A stretch of DNA of 64,000 nucleotides. Source: Thalassotalea marina. GTDB lineage: Bacteria; Pseudomonadota; Gammaproteobacteria; Enterobacterales; Alteromonadaceae. How positions within the stretch are numbered: position 1 is the first letter of the stretch; each line of letters opens with the position of its first letter. The notes below the pieces were generated by a model. It saw nothing but the letters and a program-made list of their open reading frames with translations, had not been told where the DNA came from and ran no database searches. The translations under genes and the position numbers were made by a program. This document shows, piece after piece, positions 7,965 to 17,649 of this stretch. The DNA is taken from NCBI RefSeq assembly GCF_014656435.1, contig NZ_BNCK01000013.1, forward strand, positions 1 through 64,000, written 5' to 3'.

Positions 7965-8840
7965 ATGTTGAAACGTTATATACCTGCATTTTTTGTATTA
8001 TTGTGGAGCACCGGTTTTATTGGTACCAAAATGGGGTTGCCGTATGCGTCTGCGGGCGATTTTTTGTCGATACGAGCATTAGCCAATGTGGTTATTATTT
8101 TTATCATTTTACTTGTTATTAAGGCACCCAAATTAAATAGAAAACAAATACTTCACGCTGGGGTCACTGGGACTTTAATTCATGGGGCTTATCTCGGTGG
8201 GGTTTTTTGTGCTATTGAGCTTGGCATTCCTGCAGGTTTAACGGCAATTATTGTAGGATTACAGCCGCTACTTACCGCGTTGCTTGCAATTGCAGTGTTT
8301 AACGCAACAGTGACTAGAGTCCAGTGGCTAGCACTGTTTTTCGGTTTTGTTGGTCTTGTATTGGTATTAGGTAGCTCGTTAACGCTAACAGGAATATCAG
8401 CATTTGCCATTACCTTTACGTTAGTTGCGCTTGTTGGCATTACCATAGGTACTATGTATCAAAAGCGATTTTGCCAAGGACAAGCGTTGTTGCCATCAGT
8501 ATTTTGGCAATATGTTGCTAGTTTATTGGTATTTTTGCCTATCGCTCTTTTAGAACCAGTAAAGCCCGTGCAATGGAATTTAACTTTTGTTGCTACCTTA
8601 ACCTGGTTGGTTTTAGGCTTATCTGTTGTCGCTATATTACTACTTATGTATATGGTAGAGCAGGGTGAGGCGTCAAAAGTGACCGCCTATATGTACTTGG
8701 TTCCACCAGTGACTGCTGTTGAAGCTTGGTTATTATTTGATGAAAAACTATCGCTCTTAAGTATTTCAGGAATGATTGTCTGCGCTTTAAGTGTGTATTG
8801 GTTGATGAACACTAACAAATCAAGTGTAAAAACTGGCTAG
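7965..8840 (+). CDS. EamA/DMT-superfamily transporter
   Basis: A 291-residue inner-membrane protein with about ten hydrophobic helices and the duplicated EamA layout; the first helix FFVLLWSTGFIGTKMGLPYA is typical. It is probably an exporter of amino acids or metabolites; the substrate cannot be read from sequence. Start: the strong ribosome site taggagg at 7954-7960 lies 4 bases before the ATG at 7965. The open frame extends upstream to 7896, but that part is not transporter-like. Confidence 0.88.
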   Translation: MLKRYIPAFFVLLWSTGFIGTKMGLPYASAGDFLSIRALANVVIIFIILLVIKAPKLNRKQILHAGVTGTLIHGAYLGGVFCAIELGIPAGLTAIIVGLQPLLTALLAIAVFNATVTRVQWLALFFGFVGLVLVLGSSLTLTGISAFAITFTLVALVGITIGTMYQKRFCQGQALLPSVFWQYVASLLVFLPIALLEPVKPVQWNLTFVATLTWLVLGLSVVAILLLMYMVEQGEASKVTAYMYLVPPVTAVEAWLLFDEKLSLLSISGMIVCALSVYWLMNTNKSSVKTG

Positions 8841-9052
8841 GCTTAGTTTTAATTGGTATTGTTTTTTTCATTGATGTTAACTTGTTTATACATTGTTCTT
8901 ATTGGACTGACACCTCATTAGTTAGTATCGTTTTCTTTTTACAACAAAAAAACTAACGCTAATACTTTAACCGAATTGAAATTGTATGACGGGTGCTGTT
9001 GAATATGTTAGTTTTATTGGGAGTAAAATTGACACAAATATAAGGATGTTTA

Positions 9053-9415
9053 ATGACTGAAAATACAAAAGAATATTGGGGCATGCCAGAGAGTACCTAT
9101 TGCATGCTTATCCATTTAAGTCAGTTGACTAGTATTATTTTGCCAGGTTTAGGGCTGATTTTGCCTATTGTCATGTGGGCTGCAAACAAAGATGACAGTG
9201 AAAGTATAGACAGGCATGGAAAAGTGACCGTTAATTGGTTGATTAGTTTACTAATTTATTCTGTGATATGTGGTGTGTTAAGCATTATTATCATTGGTCT
9301 TTTTGGTTTTGTGTTATTAGCAGTTGTGAATTTTGTTTTTGCCATTATTGCTGCCATTAAAGCAAACAATGGTGAGCTTTGGGAATATCCTTTCAGTTTT
9401 AAATTCTTAAAATAA
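9053..9415 (+). CDS. DUF4870 membrane protein
   Basis: A 120-residue protein matching DUF4870: a short hydrophilic N-terminus, a first helix around LSQLTSIILPGLGLILPIVMW, the conserved loop with DRHGKVTVNWLISLLIYS, and two more helices. Function unknown; members are small inner-membrane proteins with a Tic20-like topology. It stands alone between the EamA transporter and the convergent M1 peptidase gene. A taagga ribosome site precedes the ATG. Confidence 0.85.
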   Translation: MTENTKEYWGMPESTYCMLIHLSQLTSIILPGLGLILPIVMWAANKDDSESIDRHGKVTVNWLISLLIYSVICGVLSIIIIGLFGFVLLAVVNFVFAIIAAIKANNGELWEYPFSFKFLK

Positions 9416-9430
9416 ACCTTAATCATAAAT

Positions 9431-9481
9431 GGCTGTTAATTGTTCTTTTAAATAATACTTTATTAAACAAATCTAACAGCC
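9431..9481. terminator. Possible long-loop terminator between convergent genes
   Basis: The inverted repeat ggctgtta (9431-9438) / taacagcc (9474-9481) encloses a 35-base AT-rich loop. It lies between the DUF4870 gene and the M1 peptidase gene. The long loop and weak T tract make this a low-confidence call. Confidence 0.3.
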
Positions 9482-9544
9482 ACTTTATTACGCCAAATAT
9501 TCTTTATTATCAAATAAAGATTGCTTTTCGTTTGCAAGCTACGT

Positions 9545-11245
9545 CTAGTTATTTAACTTTTCCATATAAGTTTGATAATCAGCCACATGAGGTAACTCAA
9601 ATAGCACTTTGCTCTTTGGATCTATGGTCACTAGATCGTATTTTGAAACGGCAATCGTATGCACTTTTTCCATGGTTAACCTTGTAATTTTACCATTGAT
9701 TGCAATATCTATAGGCATGTTGAAGGGTAAATCATTAGGTGTCTGCCAATACAACGTTACGCTAGTATCCGTTCTGGTCATTTTTATTTTGGGTAATTTT
9801 GCCTGATAAAAATAGACATCAAAAAACCAAGTAAAGTCTTGCCCGGTAATACGATTAACAATGTGTAAAAAGTCATTGGTATCGGCTAATACAGGTTTTA
9901 TGTTACCTGGAATAGGATTGCTTGTTCCGTACACTAGCTCACGTGTTGCTTGAAAAAAATGTGTGTCGCCAATCATATTGCGCAAAGTATGTAAAACCCA
10001 AGGTGCTTTAGCATAAATATCGGCGCCAGGTCCGCCAAGCTCTTCCTGATACACGCCTTCAACAGTCATAAGCTCTTTACTGGCGATAGGCGCTTTGTTC
10101 CTTATTTTAAGTCTCATATCGTACATATGCGACATGTAAGCAGCATCACCCAATAAATATTGTTCATAAACAGGGTGCATGTAGGCACCAAACCCTTCGT
10201 GTAACCACATGGCATTGGCGTTTTTGTTGGTTAACTGATTAGCAAACCATTCGTGAGCAAACTCATGAAACATTAACCAATCAAAACCATATTTGTCCGC
10301 CTTATATTGATTACCATAGGCATTTATAGTTTGATGCTCCATGCCTAAATGTGGCGTTTCTGCAATGCCTATTTTATCTTGTGAAAATGGGTATGGGCCT
10401 ATAAGTCGCTCAAAAAACTGTGTCATGGCGATCAATTCATCAACAAGCTTTTGTGCTTTATCTTTATTGCCCGGTAAATGATAAAACGCCAAGGGAATAT
10501 TATTTCCGTACTGACTGTTAAATGTGGTTTTGATTACTTCATATGGTGCAATGTTTAATGCAACACCATAGGTGTTCAGTTGAGAATCGCTATGCCAATG
10601 ATAGGTTGAACTGATGCCGTTGTCGGTGATAGAAGTTAACTTTCCGTTAGCCGCTGCAACTAAACCTTTGGGAACAGTAATATGCATGGTCGTGGTTTTT
10701 GGTTCACCAATGGGGTTATCAATACATGGCCAAAATAAATCACAACCTTCGCCTTGTACTGCCGTTGCTATCCAATCTTTGTTGTTTGGTGTTTTTGACC
10801 AAACAAACCCACCGTCCCAAGGGGCTTTTACCGCTTCCCTTGGAGAGCCTGAATAGTGAATTGTAACGGTAAATTGGCCTGCAACCGCGTTAGGTAAATT
10901 TATCAATAATAAACCTTCAGGATTAGCGTATTGATTTTTGTTTACAAGCTCACCGTTAATTTGGACTTTATCAATGGTAAATAAATTATCTAAGTTAATA
11001 CCGAGATAATTTCTTTGTTGCTTGCTGTTTAGAGTTAGCTTTCCTATGCCTGATATGGTTTTGTCTTTTGGGTAAATAGTAAAGCTTAAATCTGCATGTT
11101 CTACCGTTAATCCTTGTTGCGAAATGGGTAGTGGACCGTCACTCTTCATGGTGAACTGGCTTCGCTCTTGTGCATTTACGCTGGAGCCAACAGCCAACAG
11201 TGTAAAAAGCATTTGTTGTAAAAATCGCGACATTAAAAACCTCAT
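9545..11245 (-). CDS. Exported M1-family metallopeptidase
   Basis: A 566-residue zinc aminopeptidase-like protein with an N-terminal signal peptide (FLQQMLFTLLAVGSSVNAQ). The gluzincin motif HEFAH at 327-331 is followed by E350 in LHEGFGAY, giving the complete HExxH-18-E zinc site. The upstream substrate-recognition motif is LGMEHQT instead of the GxMEN of classical M1 aminopeptidases, placing it in a divergent subfamily. It probably degrades peptides in the periplasm or outside the cell. A second possible start lies 12 bases downstream. Single gene with 225 bases of noncoding DNA upstream. Confidence 0.9.
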   Translation of the reverse strand: MRFLMSRFLQQMLFTLLAVGSSVNAQERSQFTMKSDGPLPISQQGLTVEHADLSFTIYPKDKTISGIGKLTLNSKQQRNYLGINLDNLFTIDKVQINGELVNKNQYANPEGLLLINLPNAVAGQFTVTIHYSGSPREAVKAPWDGGFVWSKTPNNKDWIATAVQGEGCDLFWPCIDNPIGEPKTTTMHITVPKGLVAAANGKLTSITDNGISSTYHWHSDSQLNTYGVALNIAPYEVIKTTFNSQYGNNIPLAFYHLPGNKDKAQKLVDELIAMTQFFERLIGPYPFSQDKIGIAETPHLGMEHQTINAYGNQYKADKYGFDWLMFHEFAHEWFANQLTNKNANAMWLHEGFGAYMHPVYEQYLLGDAAYMSHMYDMRLKIRNKAPIASKELMTVEGVYQEELGGPGADIYAKAPWVLHTLRNMIGDTHFFQATRELVYGTSNPIPGNIKPVLADTNDFLHIVNRITGQDFTWFFDVYFYQAKLPKIKMTRTDTSVTLYWQTPNDLPFNMPIDIAINGKITRLTMEKVHTIAVSKYDLVTIDPKSKVLFELPHVADYQTYMEKLNN

Positions 11246-11470
11246 CTTTTACTTTAACAATGCAACCTCGTAACAATAAAACTATCTGGTTTAGCAATGC
11301 GACGAAAGCTAATTTCGATTAGTGGGGGAAATTAAGCTGCCAGTGGCAGCGAGAAAAACCTTTATTGAATGACGGAAGCATTTAATTGTTAAATATTTGT
11401 AATAAAAAATCAGTACGGATGACTGTTAGAAACAATCCAGCGTTAGCGTATGAAATAAGGATTAAAATAG

Positions 11471-12082
11471 ATGAACAAAGAAAAATACAAAGAAATTAAA
11501 TTACCTAATCTGATGATTCTCCATTGGGTACTTAATCCAGGTTTAGCGTTTAATGAATTAATACTTGGGCAACGGCTACCGAAAGTGATGTTGATTGACC
11601 AAACGAGTGATGAACCTTTGATGGAAAGGCAATATCTACCATGCCCACATTGCCAAGCGATTCATGCAACGGCTAGATGGAGCAAACAAGCATCATTTCA
11701 AAATTGGTTTGGCATCATCTGTCCTTCTTGTGAAAAGACTATTCCTTGCCTTTGGAACCTAACAAGTTTAATCATACTGGCTATTACTTTCCCAATTTGG
11801 GGGTGGTTTAAACATCCTATGCAAGCGCGATGGAAAAAATTTAAATTACGTCAATATGCGAACATGAAACCATTTGAAAATGCAAAAGCAAAAGAAGTTT
11901 CATGGCTTAAAATGGGGTTGTTGTTTGGCGTATGTATGTTTGTTTTTGCAGCTATACCATTGTCAATTACTGATAATCTAGCGGGACATTCGCTTTTAAC
12001 TATTGGAATTGGTTGCACGATAGCAGGGCTATTGTTTGGCAGTATGATGAAATTGGTTTTAGGTACTAAATCATCTTGGTAA
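11471..12082 (+). CDS. Membrane protein with N-terminal zinc ribbon
   Basis: A 203-residue protein. Two CxxC pairs (CPHC near residue 58 and CPSC near 85) form a probable zinc ribbon, followed by hydrophobic helices at roughly 95-112, 146-163 and 175-195. The ribosome site aagga precedes the ATG. The architecture suggests a cytoplasmic zinc knuckle tethered to the inner membrane. I do not recognise a named family. Confidence 0.72.
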   Translation: MNKEKYKEIKLPNLMILHWVLNPGLAFNELILGQRLPKVMLIDQTSDEPLMERQYLPCPHCQAIHATARWSKQASFQNWFGIICPSCEKTIPCLWNLTSLIILAITFPIWGWFKHPMQARWKKFKLRQYANMKPFENAKAKEVSWLKMGLLFGVCMFVFAAIPLSITDNLAGHSLLTIGIGCTIAGLLFGSMMKLVLGTKSSW

Positions 12083-12211
12083 ATTTTTAATAATCTCGTT
12101 AAGCACTTAGTACTGTTGTTAATCATACTAGTGAAAGGCAGGTAATACTAAGCAGTAGTGGCTGCTTTTAGAGCAGCTAACTATTTAATTTTAATTAATA
12201 AGGTTTTTTTG

Positions 12212-12526
12212 ATGAATTCGTTTACTCATAGAGAAAAGATAGTGTTTTTTGTTTTTACGTTAATCGCGATTTTACTTTTAGGAAATGGAATATTTAAATT
12301 CGTTGCCAATGAACTCGCTGTATGGGAGTTTGTTAACGTGTTAGCAGTTTCCCTTATTTTTCTCGGCACTGGTTTGTCACCTAAAGTGTTTTTTACCCCC
12401 TTTAAACAGTTGTTTTCCCTCACTTATAAACCTGAAACTATAATCAATAGCAAACTACAACAAATGATTTTATTCACTGGCTTATTGATCGCACTGATTT
12501 GTGTCGTTCAACAAGTGTATTGGTAA
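12212..12526 (+). CDS. Small three-helix membrane protein of unknown function
   Basis: A 104-residue protein starting MNSFTHREKIVFFVF. Hydrophobic segments lie at about 9-28, 38-55 and 83-100, separated by a basic/polar loop (TPFKQLFSLTYKPETIINSK). The ATG at 12212 is chosen because aagg lies about 8 bases upstream; the frame is open to 12158. No family recognised. It follows the zinc-ribbon membrane protein on the same strand. Confidence 0.65.
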   Translation: MNSFTHREKIVFFVFTLIAILLLGNGIFKFVANELAVWEFVNVLAVSLIFLGTGLSPKVFFTPFKQLFSLTYKPETIINSKLQQMILFTGLLIALICVVQQVYW

Positions 12527-12672
12527 GCATTTCAGCTTTAAAGCTATTGTTATCTTGTTAATTGTAGTTATAGGGGGTAGCTGTAAATTACATAAGATAA
12601 CATTTAATTTCTTGTTGTTTACTGAGTTGACTCATAATATTTTCCGCTAAATATAGCCAGTTATAAAAACTT

Positions 12673-13458
12673 ATGAATAAAACTCTCTCCGCGTTAACAT
12701 TAGCGCTTGGTTTAGTCAGTGCGGCAAGCCAAGCAACAATTGTCGAATTTCAAACTTCTCACGGTAACTTCAAAATCAATTTATATGATGAAGGTACACC
12801 TAAAACGGTTGAGAACTTTTTAAGTTATGTCACGGAAGGTAAATACGATAATACGATTATTCATCGTACCGTTGATGACTTTGTTATCCAAGGTGGTGGT
12901 GCTAAGTTTGAAGGCGCTCTGCCACCAAAATGGATAGAAACAACAGGTACTATTATCAATGAACCTGTTTATTCAAATGTAAAAGCGACCATTTCTATGG
13001 CCAAGCAAGGTGGCAAGATAAATAGCGCATCTAGTCAGTGGTTTATTAATTTAAAAAACAACGCGTCAGTACTCGACCCGGTTGATCCCTATGGTGGTGG
13101 TGCATATGCCGTTTTTGGTGAAGTCATTGAAGATGGCATGGATATTGTTAATGCCATTGCTGAAGTAGAGCGTTGTGACACTAAACTGTCTGGATTTAGA
13201 GAGTTGCCTATGCCAGATTATAAAGACTCTTGTGGAGACACTAGTGCGATACCAGGCCAAGAAAACTTCGTTACTGTGTACAATGTTGTGATTTACGATA
13301 GCACGGTTAACACGGCAGCCGACTTGTCTCCAACGAAAAACACTTTATATAAAGCGGTTCCTGATAAGCCCAAATCCAGCGGCGGTGGTGGTTCATTTAC
13401 TTGGGCAACGTTATTACTGTGTGCGTTACCTCTAGCGTTTCGTAGGTTTAAGAAATAA
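12673..13458 (+). CDS. Exported cyclophilin-type peptidyl-prolyl isomerase with GlyGly-CTERM tail
   Basis: A 261-residue protein. A signal peptide (MNKTLSALTLALGLVSAASQA) is followed by a cyclophilin domain: FKINLYDEGTPKTVENFLSYV, DNTIIHRTVDDFVIQGGG, then SSQWFINL, with an insert near the C-terminus. The last ~25 residues are a Gly-rich stretch (SGGGGSF), a hydrophobic helix (ATLLLCALPLAF) and a basic end (RRFKK): the GlyGly-CTERM sorting signal processed by rhombosortase. The protein would be exported, cleaved and moved to the surface, probably by type II secretion. Family knowledge supports isomerase activity; surface delivery is inferred from the tail. Confidence 0.9.
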   Translation: MNKTLSALTLALGLVSAASQATIVEFQTSHGNFKINLYDEGTPKTVENFLSYVTEGKYDNTIIHRTVDDFVIQGGGAKFEGALPPKWIETTGTIINEPVYSNVKATISMAKQGGKINSASSQWFINLKNNASVLDPVDPYGGGAYAVFGEVIEDGMDIVNAIAEVERCDTKLSGFRELPMPDYKDSCGDTSAIPGQENFVTVYNVVIYDSTVNTAADLSPTKNTLYKAVPDKPKSSGGGGSFTWATLLLCALPLAFRRFKK

Positions 13459-13463
13459 ATTTT

Positions 13464-13494
13464 GTAGATTCCCCGAGCATGCCCGTGGTGTTCT
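13464..13494 (+). repeat. Second, diverged REP copy
   Basis: Begins gtagattcccc and contains gcatgcccg, matching the unit at 97-125 (read on the minus strand) with one gap and a few changes; the palindrome is degraded. It lies 5 bases after the cyclophilin stop codon. Position after a gene and the shared head support a REP element dispersed by the RAYT system. Confidence 0.55.
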
Positions 13495-13512
13495 GTAATT
13501 ACAGGCATAAAC

Positions 13513-13555
13513 AAAAGCAGATAACTTAAATATTTAACGTTATCTGCTTCTTTTG
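13513..13555 (+). terminator. Intrinsic terminator after the cyclophilin gene
   Basis: Stem gcagataac (13517-13525) / gttatctgc (13539-13547) with a 13-base AT-rich loop, followed by ttcttttgctttt. Confidence 0.7.
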
Positions 13556-13615
13556 CTTTTAAAGCAATTGAATTAACTATTTTTCCCCTGTTATCTTTTT
13601 TACTTTCCTTTCATA

Positions 13616-14689
13616 ATGCTTAGATACGTAAGCTACTCTGAGCACTGTCAATTGTTTAATAAACAGAAAAAAAACTTGTTAAGGTTATTGTTGCTTCTAG
13701 GCACAATTATCTCGCTATTTTTTGTCCCTTGGATCATTGTTAAAGCTTGGATATTACCCTTGCCAAAAACGATAGATGCACAATTAGAACAAGCGCTTAA
13801 CCTAGGCTTTGATGGCATTATTGTTTATGTTCAAAAAGCTAACAAACCAGAAAAAATTTATACCGCAGGGTGGCATGATCGTGACGCTAAAATACCGGCA
13901 AGAGCAGATGCACTGTTTAAAATTGCCAGTATTAATAAACTGTATATTGCAGCGGCAATTACTAAGCTTGCTGCTAGTGGTGAAATAGATTTAGACGCAA
14001 CGCTTGCCCAATATTTTCCTGAACTTAGTTCTCGAATTGAAAATGCACAGCAGATAACTATTCGTCAGATGGTGCAACATAAAAGTGGCATAGCAAACTA
14101 TACAGATACAATAGATTTTTGGAACATCCCACAAAAAGATAGGCAATATAAACTGAGTTTAATCTTGGATGCCCCTGCGAGTTTTTCACCTGGAGAAAGT
14201 TACCAGTACTCAAACTCTAATTATTTACTACTCGCCATGCTAATTGAAAAAATCGTCGGGTATAGTGATTTTCAATATATAGCCGAGCAAATATTAAAGC
14301 CTGTGCAATTAGAGCATACTTATTTTTCTTTGTCAGATATTGCATTACCCGACTTGATGAGTGGTTATTACGTTGGGGTTGAGCCTGATATTAAATCAAA
14401 CAATTATGGTGCGATGATCGCTACTGTTACCGATGTTGGTCGATTTATTAAAGCGTTGAATGATGGCTCGTTATTTACTGACGATGAGCAAAGTATATAT
14501 GAGTCACTTTATCCCCTTGGACACGGCGGATTGATGCCTGGTTATCAAAGCTTGGCTTTTTATCACCCAGAAATCGACGCTGTGGTTGTTCAATTTATCA
14601 ATACTACAGATTTATCAGGTTACGAATGGAATTTATCGCAAGTAGTTTACAATAGGGTGGTGAAAATTTTAGCTAAAGCTGAACAATAA
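13616..14689 (+). CDS. Serine hydrolase of the beta-lactamase class C / DD-peptidase fold
   Basis: A 357-residue protein with an N-terminal membrane helix or uncleaved signal (residues ~23-45, rich in Leu). All three active-site elements are visible: SINK with S105 and K108, YSN at 198-200, and HGG at 303-305. That is the class C beta-lactamase-like/serine hydrolase family, which includes esterases, DD-peptidases and D-aminopeptidases. The catalytic domain would face the periplasm. Nothing indicates antibiotic resistance. Single gene with its own terminator. Confidence 0.85.
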   Translation: MLRYVSYSEHCQLFNKQKKNLLRLLLLLGTIISLFFVPWIIVKAWILPLPKTIDAQLEQALNLGFDGIIVYVQKANKPEKIYTAGWHDRDAKIPARADALFKIASINKLYIAAAITKLAASGEIDLDATLAQYFPELSSRIENAQQITIRQMVQHKSGIANYTDTIDFWNIPQKDRQYKLSLILDAPASFSPGESYQYSNSNYLLLAMLIEKIVGYSDFQYIAEQILKPVQLEHTYFSLSDIALPDLMSGYYVGVEPDIKSNNYGAMIATVTDVGRFIKALNDGSLFTDDEQSIYESLYPLGHGGLMPGYQSLAFYHPEIDAVVVQFINTTDLSGYEWNLSQVVYNRVVKILAKAEQ

Positions 14690-14715
14690 AAAAGGCGGTA
14701 TATACCGCCTTTTTA
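14689..14715. terminator. Bidirectional terminator between serine hydrolase and acnB
   Basis: Stem aaaggcggta (14691-14700) / taccgccttt (14703-14712) with A and T runs on either side; the genes on both sides converge on it. Confidence 0.85.
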
Positions 14716-14741
14716 AGATAAAAGCTTAATGTTTTATCACA

Positions 14742-17549
14742 TTAGATAACCTTTACAGGTACCGCTTGACCAGTATATTTAGTCGTTAGTTCCTCTGTAG
14801 GAGGAGCAAAGCGTGTTAAATCAATACCTTCAACGGCAGCTTTGTATTCTTCAATTGAAGGGAAGCGACCCAACACAGTAGAAAGTACTACTAATGGAGT
14901 CGAGCCAAGTAAAGATTCACCTTTCTTCTCACTTGAGTCAGCCACAACACGACCTTGGAATAAGCGAGTTGATGTTGCGATTACAGTATCACCAGGTTCA
15001 GCTTTTTCTTGGTTACCCATACACAAGTTACAGCCTGGGCGCTCTAGATATAAAATGTTTTCATATTTAGTACGAGCCGCTGTTTTAGGGTTTGCATCGT
15101 CAAACTCAAAACCTGCATATTTAGCAAGAATTTCCCAGTCGCCTTCAGCTTTTAACTCATCAACAATGTTATAAGTTGGCGCTGCAACAACTAATGGTGC
15201 GTTAAAAGTAACAGAGCCATTTTGTTGTTCAAGGTTACGCAACATTTTTGCGATAATTTGGAAATCGCCTTTGTGCACCATACATGAACCAACAAAACCT
15301 AAATCTACTGGTTTGTCGTTGTAATATGATACTGGACGAATAACATCATGAGTATAACGCTTAGAAACGTCTTCATTGTTTACGTCAGGGTCAGCGATCA
15401 TTGGTTCAGCGATTTGGTCTAAATCAACAAGTACTTCTGCATAGTATTTTGCATTATCATCAGGTGCTAGTGGCGGTTGCTCACCAGACTTGATACCAGC
15501 GATACGCTCATCCGCAAGCTTAATTAAGCCGTGTAGAGTTTTCGCTTCGTTTTCCATACCCTTATCAATCATGATTTGGATACGGCTCTTCGCTAATTCA
15601 ATTGACTTGATTAAGGTTTCGTCGTTTGAAATACAGATCGAAGCTTTTGCTTTCATTTCTGCAGTCCAATCTGTGAAGGTAAACGCTTGGTCAGCCATTA
15701 ACGTACCGATGTGTACTTCAATGATGCGACCTTGGAACACGTTTTCACCGCCAAATTGCTTAAGCATTTGTGCTTGAGTTGCATGTACTACATCACGGAA
15801 ATCCATGTGTTTAGCCATGTTACCTTTAAACGTTACTTTAACTGACTCTGGAATTGGCATTGCCGATTCACCCGTAGCTAATGCAAGCGCAACAGTACCT
15901 GAGTCAGCACCGAAAGCGACACCTTTTGACATACGAGTATGTGAGTCACCACCGATAATAATCGCACGGTCATCAACAGTAATGTCATTTAACACTTTGT
16001 GAATAACGTCGGTCATTGAGTGGTAAACACCTTTTGGATCACGTGCAGTGATCAAACCGAATTTATTCATGAAGGCCATTAATTTAGGAATGTTAGCTTG
16101 CGCTTTTGCGTCCCAAACTGAAGCTGTGTGACAACCTGATTGATACGCACCGTCAACCATAGGTGAAATAGTTGATGCAGCCATCGCTTCAAGTTCTTGA
16201 GCCGTCATTGGCCCTGTTGTATCTTGAGAACCTACAATGTTAACTTTAACACGTACGTTTGAACCTGCGTGAAGTGGTGTGTCAGAGGCAACACCTACTG
16301 CATTGCGGTTAAAGATTTTTTCTACCGCTGTTAAACCTTGGTCAGCGTGAGAAATTTCTTTTGAAGGTGCATAAACTTGTGGCGCTTCTACACCTAAAGT
16401 GTAAGCTGCAAACGTTTGTAGTTTTTTACCAAATACTACTGCGTATGAACCACCAGCTTTCATAAACTCAACTTTTTGTGGCGTGAAAGCTGAAGAAACA
16501 TCAACTAATTCTTCATCACCTTTGTAAAGTTTTTTCGCTTTAGTATCAATGGTTAATAATGTACCAGTAGCGACTGAGTAAGCTTCTTCAAGCACTGGGT
16601 CGCCGTTTTCATCAGTAACCGTATTGCCATTAGCGTCTACTTTCTTAACCCAGTTTTTCAGGTCAAGGCCAATACCACCCGTTACATCAACTGTCGTTAA
16701 AAAGATAGGGGCGATACCATTAGTACCGGCAACTACAGGAGCGATATTAACAAAAGGAACGTATGGGCTTGCTTGTTTACCTGCCCAAAGTGCCACGTTG
16801 TTTACACCAGACATACGTGATGAACCAACACCCATAGTGCCTTTTTCAGCGATAAGCATGACTTTTGCATTTGGATGTTGTTTTTGAAGTTCAGTAATTT
16901 CTTGTTGAGCTTCAGGTGTGATCATACATTTGCCGTGTAGTTCACGGTCAGCACGAGAGTGAGCTTGGTTACCTGGCGACAATAAGTCAGTAGAAATATC
17001 ACCTTCACCAGCGATATAAGTAACTACGTCAATTTTTTCATCAATGTCAGGTAACTTAGTGTAAAACTCTGCTTGTGCGTAACTTTCTAAAATTTCCTTT
17101 GCAATTGCATTGCCCTTTTTAAATGCAACTGATAAACGATCTGTGTCAGCTTCGTATAAAAATACTTGAGTCTTCAACACGTCAGCGGCAGGTCGTGAAA
17201 CGCTTTCATCGTCGCCTAGCGCTAAATCAAGTAATACTTCAATAGAAGGACCACCTTTCATATGAGAAAGTAACTCAAATGCAAATTCAGACGAAATTTC
17301 AGCAACAGTTTGTTGACCTAAAATGATTTCTTTTAGGAACTTTGCTTTAACGCCAGCTGCACTTGTAGTACCAGGAAGGGTGTTGTAGATAAAGAATTTT
17401 AGAGAATCTTCGCGATGCTCGTTAGTTGTGTCTTTGATTTGCTCAATAATTTCAGATAGCAAATCAGCGCTATCGATTGGCTTTGGATTTAAACCTAACT
17501 CCGCTTTGCGGGTTGCGATTTCTGCCATGTAATCTGAATACAAACTCAT
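14742..17549 (-). CDS. acnB: Aconitate hydratase B / 2-methylisocitrate dehydratase
   Basis: A 935-residue AcnB-type aconitase, longer than the E. coli enzyme (865). The N-terminal HEAT-like domain (MAEIATRKAELGLNPKPID, later HMKGGPSIEVLLDLAL) is diagnostic of AcnB over AcnA. Likely 4Fe-4S cysteines are C756 (GSCMVHKG) and C840/C843 (PGCNLCMGN). It interconverts citrate and isocitrate in the TCA cycle, and family members also dehydrate 2-methylisocitrate in propionate catabolism. Apo-AcnB can bind mRNA in E. coli. An insert around residues 300-345 (VDANGNTVTDENGDPV) accounts for some of the extra length. Transcribed alone; a 9-bp hairpin lies 100 bases upstream. Confidence 0.96.
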   Translation of the reverse strand: MSLYSDYMAEIATRKAELGLNPKPIDSADLLSEIIEQIKDTTNEHREDSLKFFIYNTLPGTTSAAGVKAKFLKEIILGQQTVAEISSEFAFELLSHMKGGPSIEVLLDLALGDDESVSRPAADVLKTQVFLYEADTDRLSVAFKKGNAIAKEILESYAQAEFYTKLPDIDEKIDVVTYIAGEGDISTDLLSPGNQAHSRADRELHGKCMITPEAQQEITELQKQHPNAKVMLIAEKGTMGVGSSRMSGVNNVALWAGKQASPYVPFVNIAPVVAGTNGIAPIFLTTVDVTGGIGLDLKNWVKKVDANGNTVTDENGDPVLEEAYSVATGTLLTIDTKAKKLYKGDEELVDVSSAFTPQKVEFMKAGGSYAVVFGKKLQTFAAYTLGVEAPQVYAPSKEISHADQGLTAVEKIFNRNAVGVASDTPLHAGSNVRVKVNIVGSQDTTGPMTAQELEAMAASTISPMVDGAYQSGCHTASVWDAKAQANIPKLMAFMNKFGLITARDPKGVYHSMTDVIHKVLNDITVDDRAIIIGGDSHTRMSKGVAFGADSGTVALALATGESAMPIPESVKVTFKGNMAKHMDFRDVVHATQAQMLKQFGGENVFQGRIIEVHIGTLMADQAFTFTDWTAEMKAKASICISNDETLIKSIELAKSRIQIMIDKGMENEAKTLHGLIKLADERIAGIKSGEQPPLAPDDNAKYYAEVLVDLDQIAEPMIADPDVNNEDVSKRYTHDVIRPVSYYNDKPVDLGFVGSCMVHKGDFQIIAKMLRNLEQQNGSVTFNAPLVVAAPTYNIVDELKAEGDWEILAKYAGFEFDDANPKTAARTKYENILYLERPGCNLCMGNQEKAEPGDTVIATSTRLFQGRVVADSSEKKGESLLGSTPLVVLSTVLGRFPSIEEYKAAVEGIDLTRFAPPTEELTTKYTGQAVPVKVI

Positions 17550-17649
17550 TCAATCCTCTCGGCTCTGTGATACGAATTATAGTTATCCCGCTATTCTACA
17601 TAATTTTAAGGCGACTGGTAATAGTTCGCTGAAAAACAACGTGAATGGT

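Noticed and set aside
13616-14689. Serine hydrolase as a beta-lactamase resistance gene
   Set aside because: The SxxK, YSN and HGG motifs fit the wider class C/DD-peptidase fold and the protein has a membrane anchor; nothing points specifically to a resistance enzyme.
15490-16887. Several plus-strand frames inside acnB
   Set aside because: They are antisense shadows of a strongly coding gene and show no domain signals.
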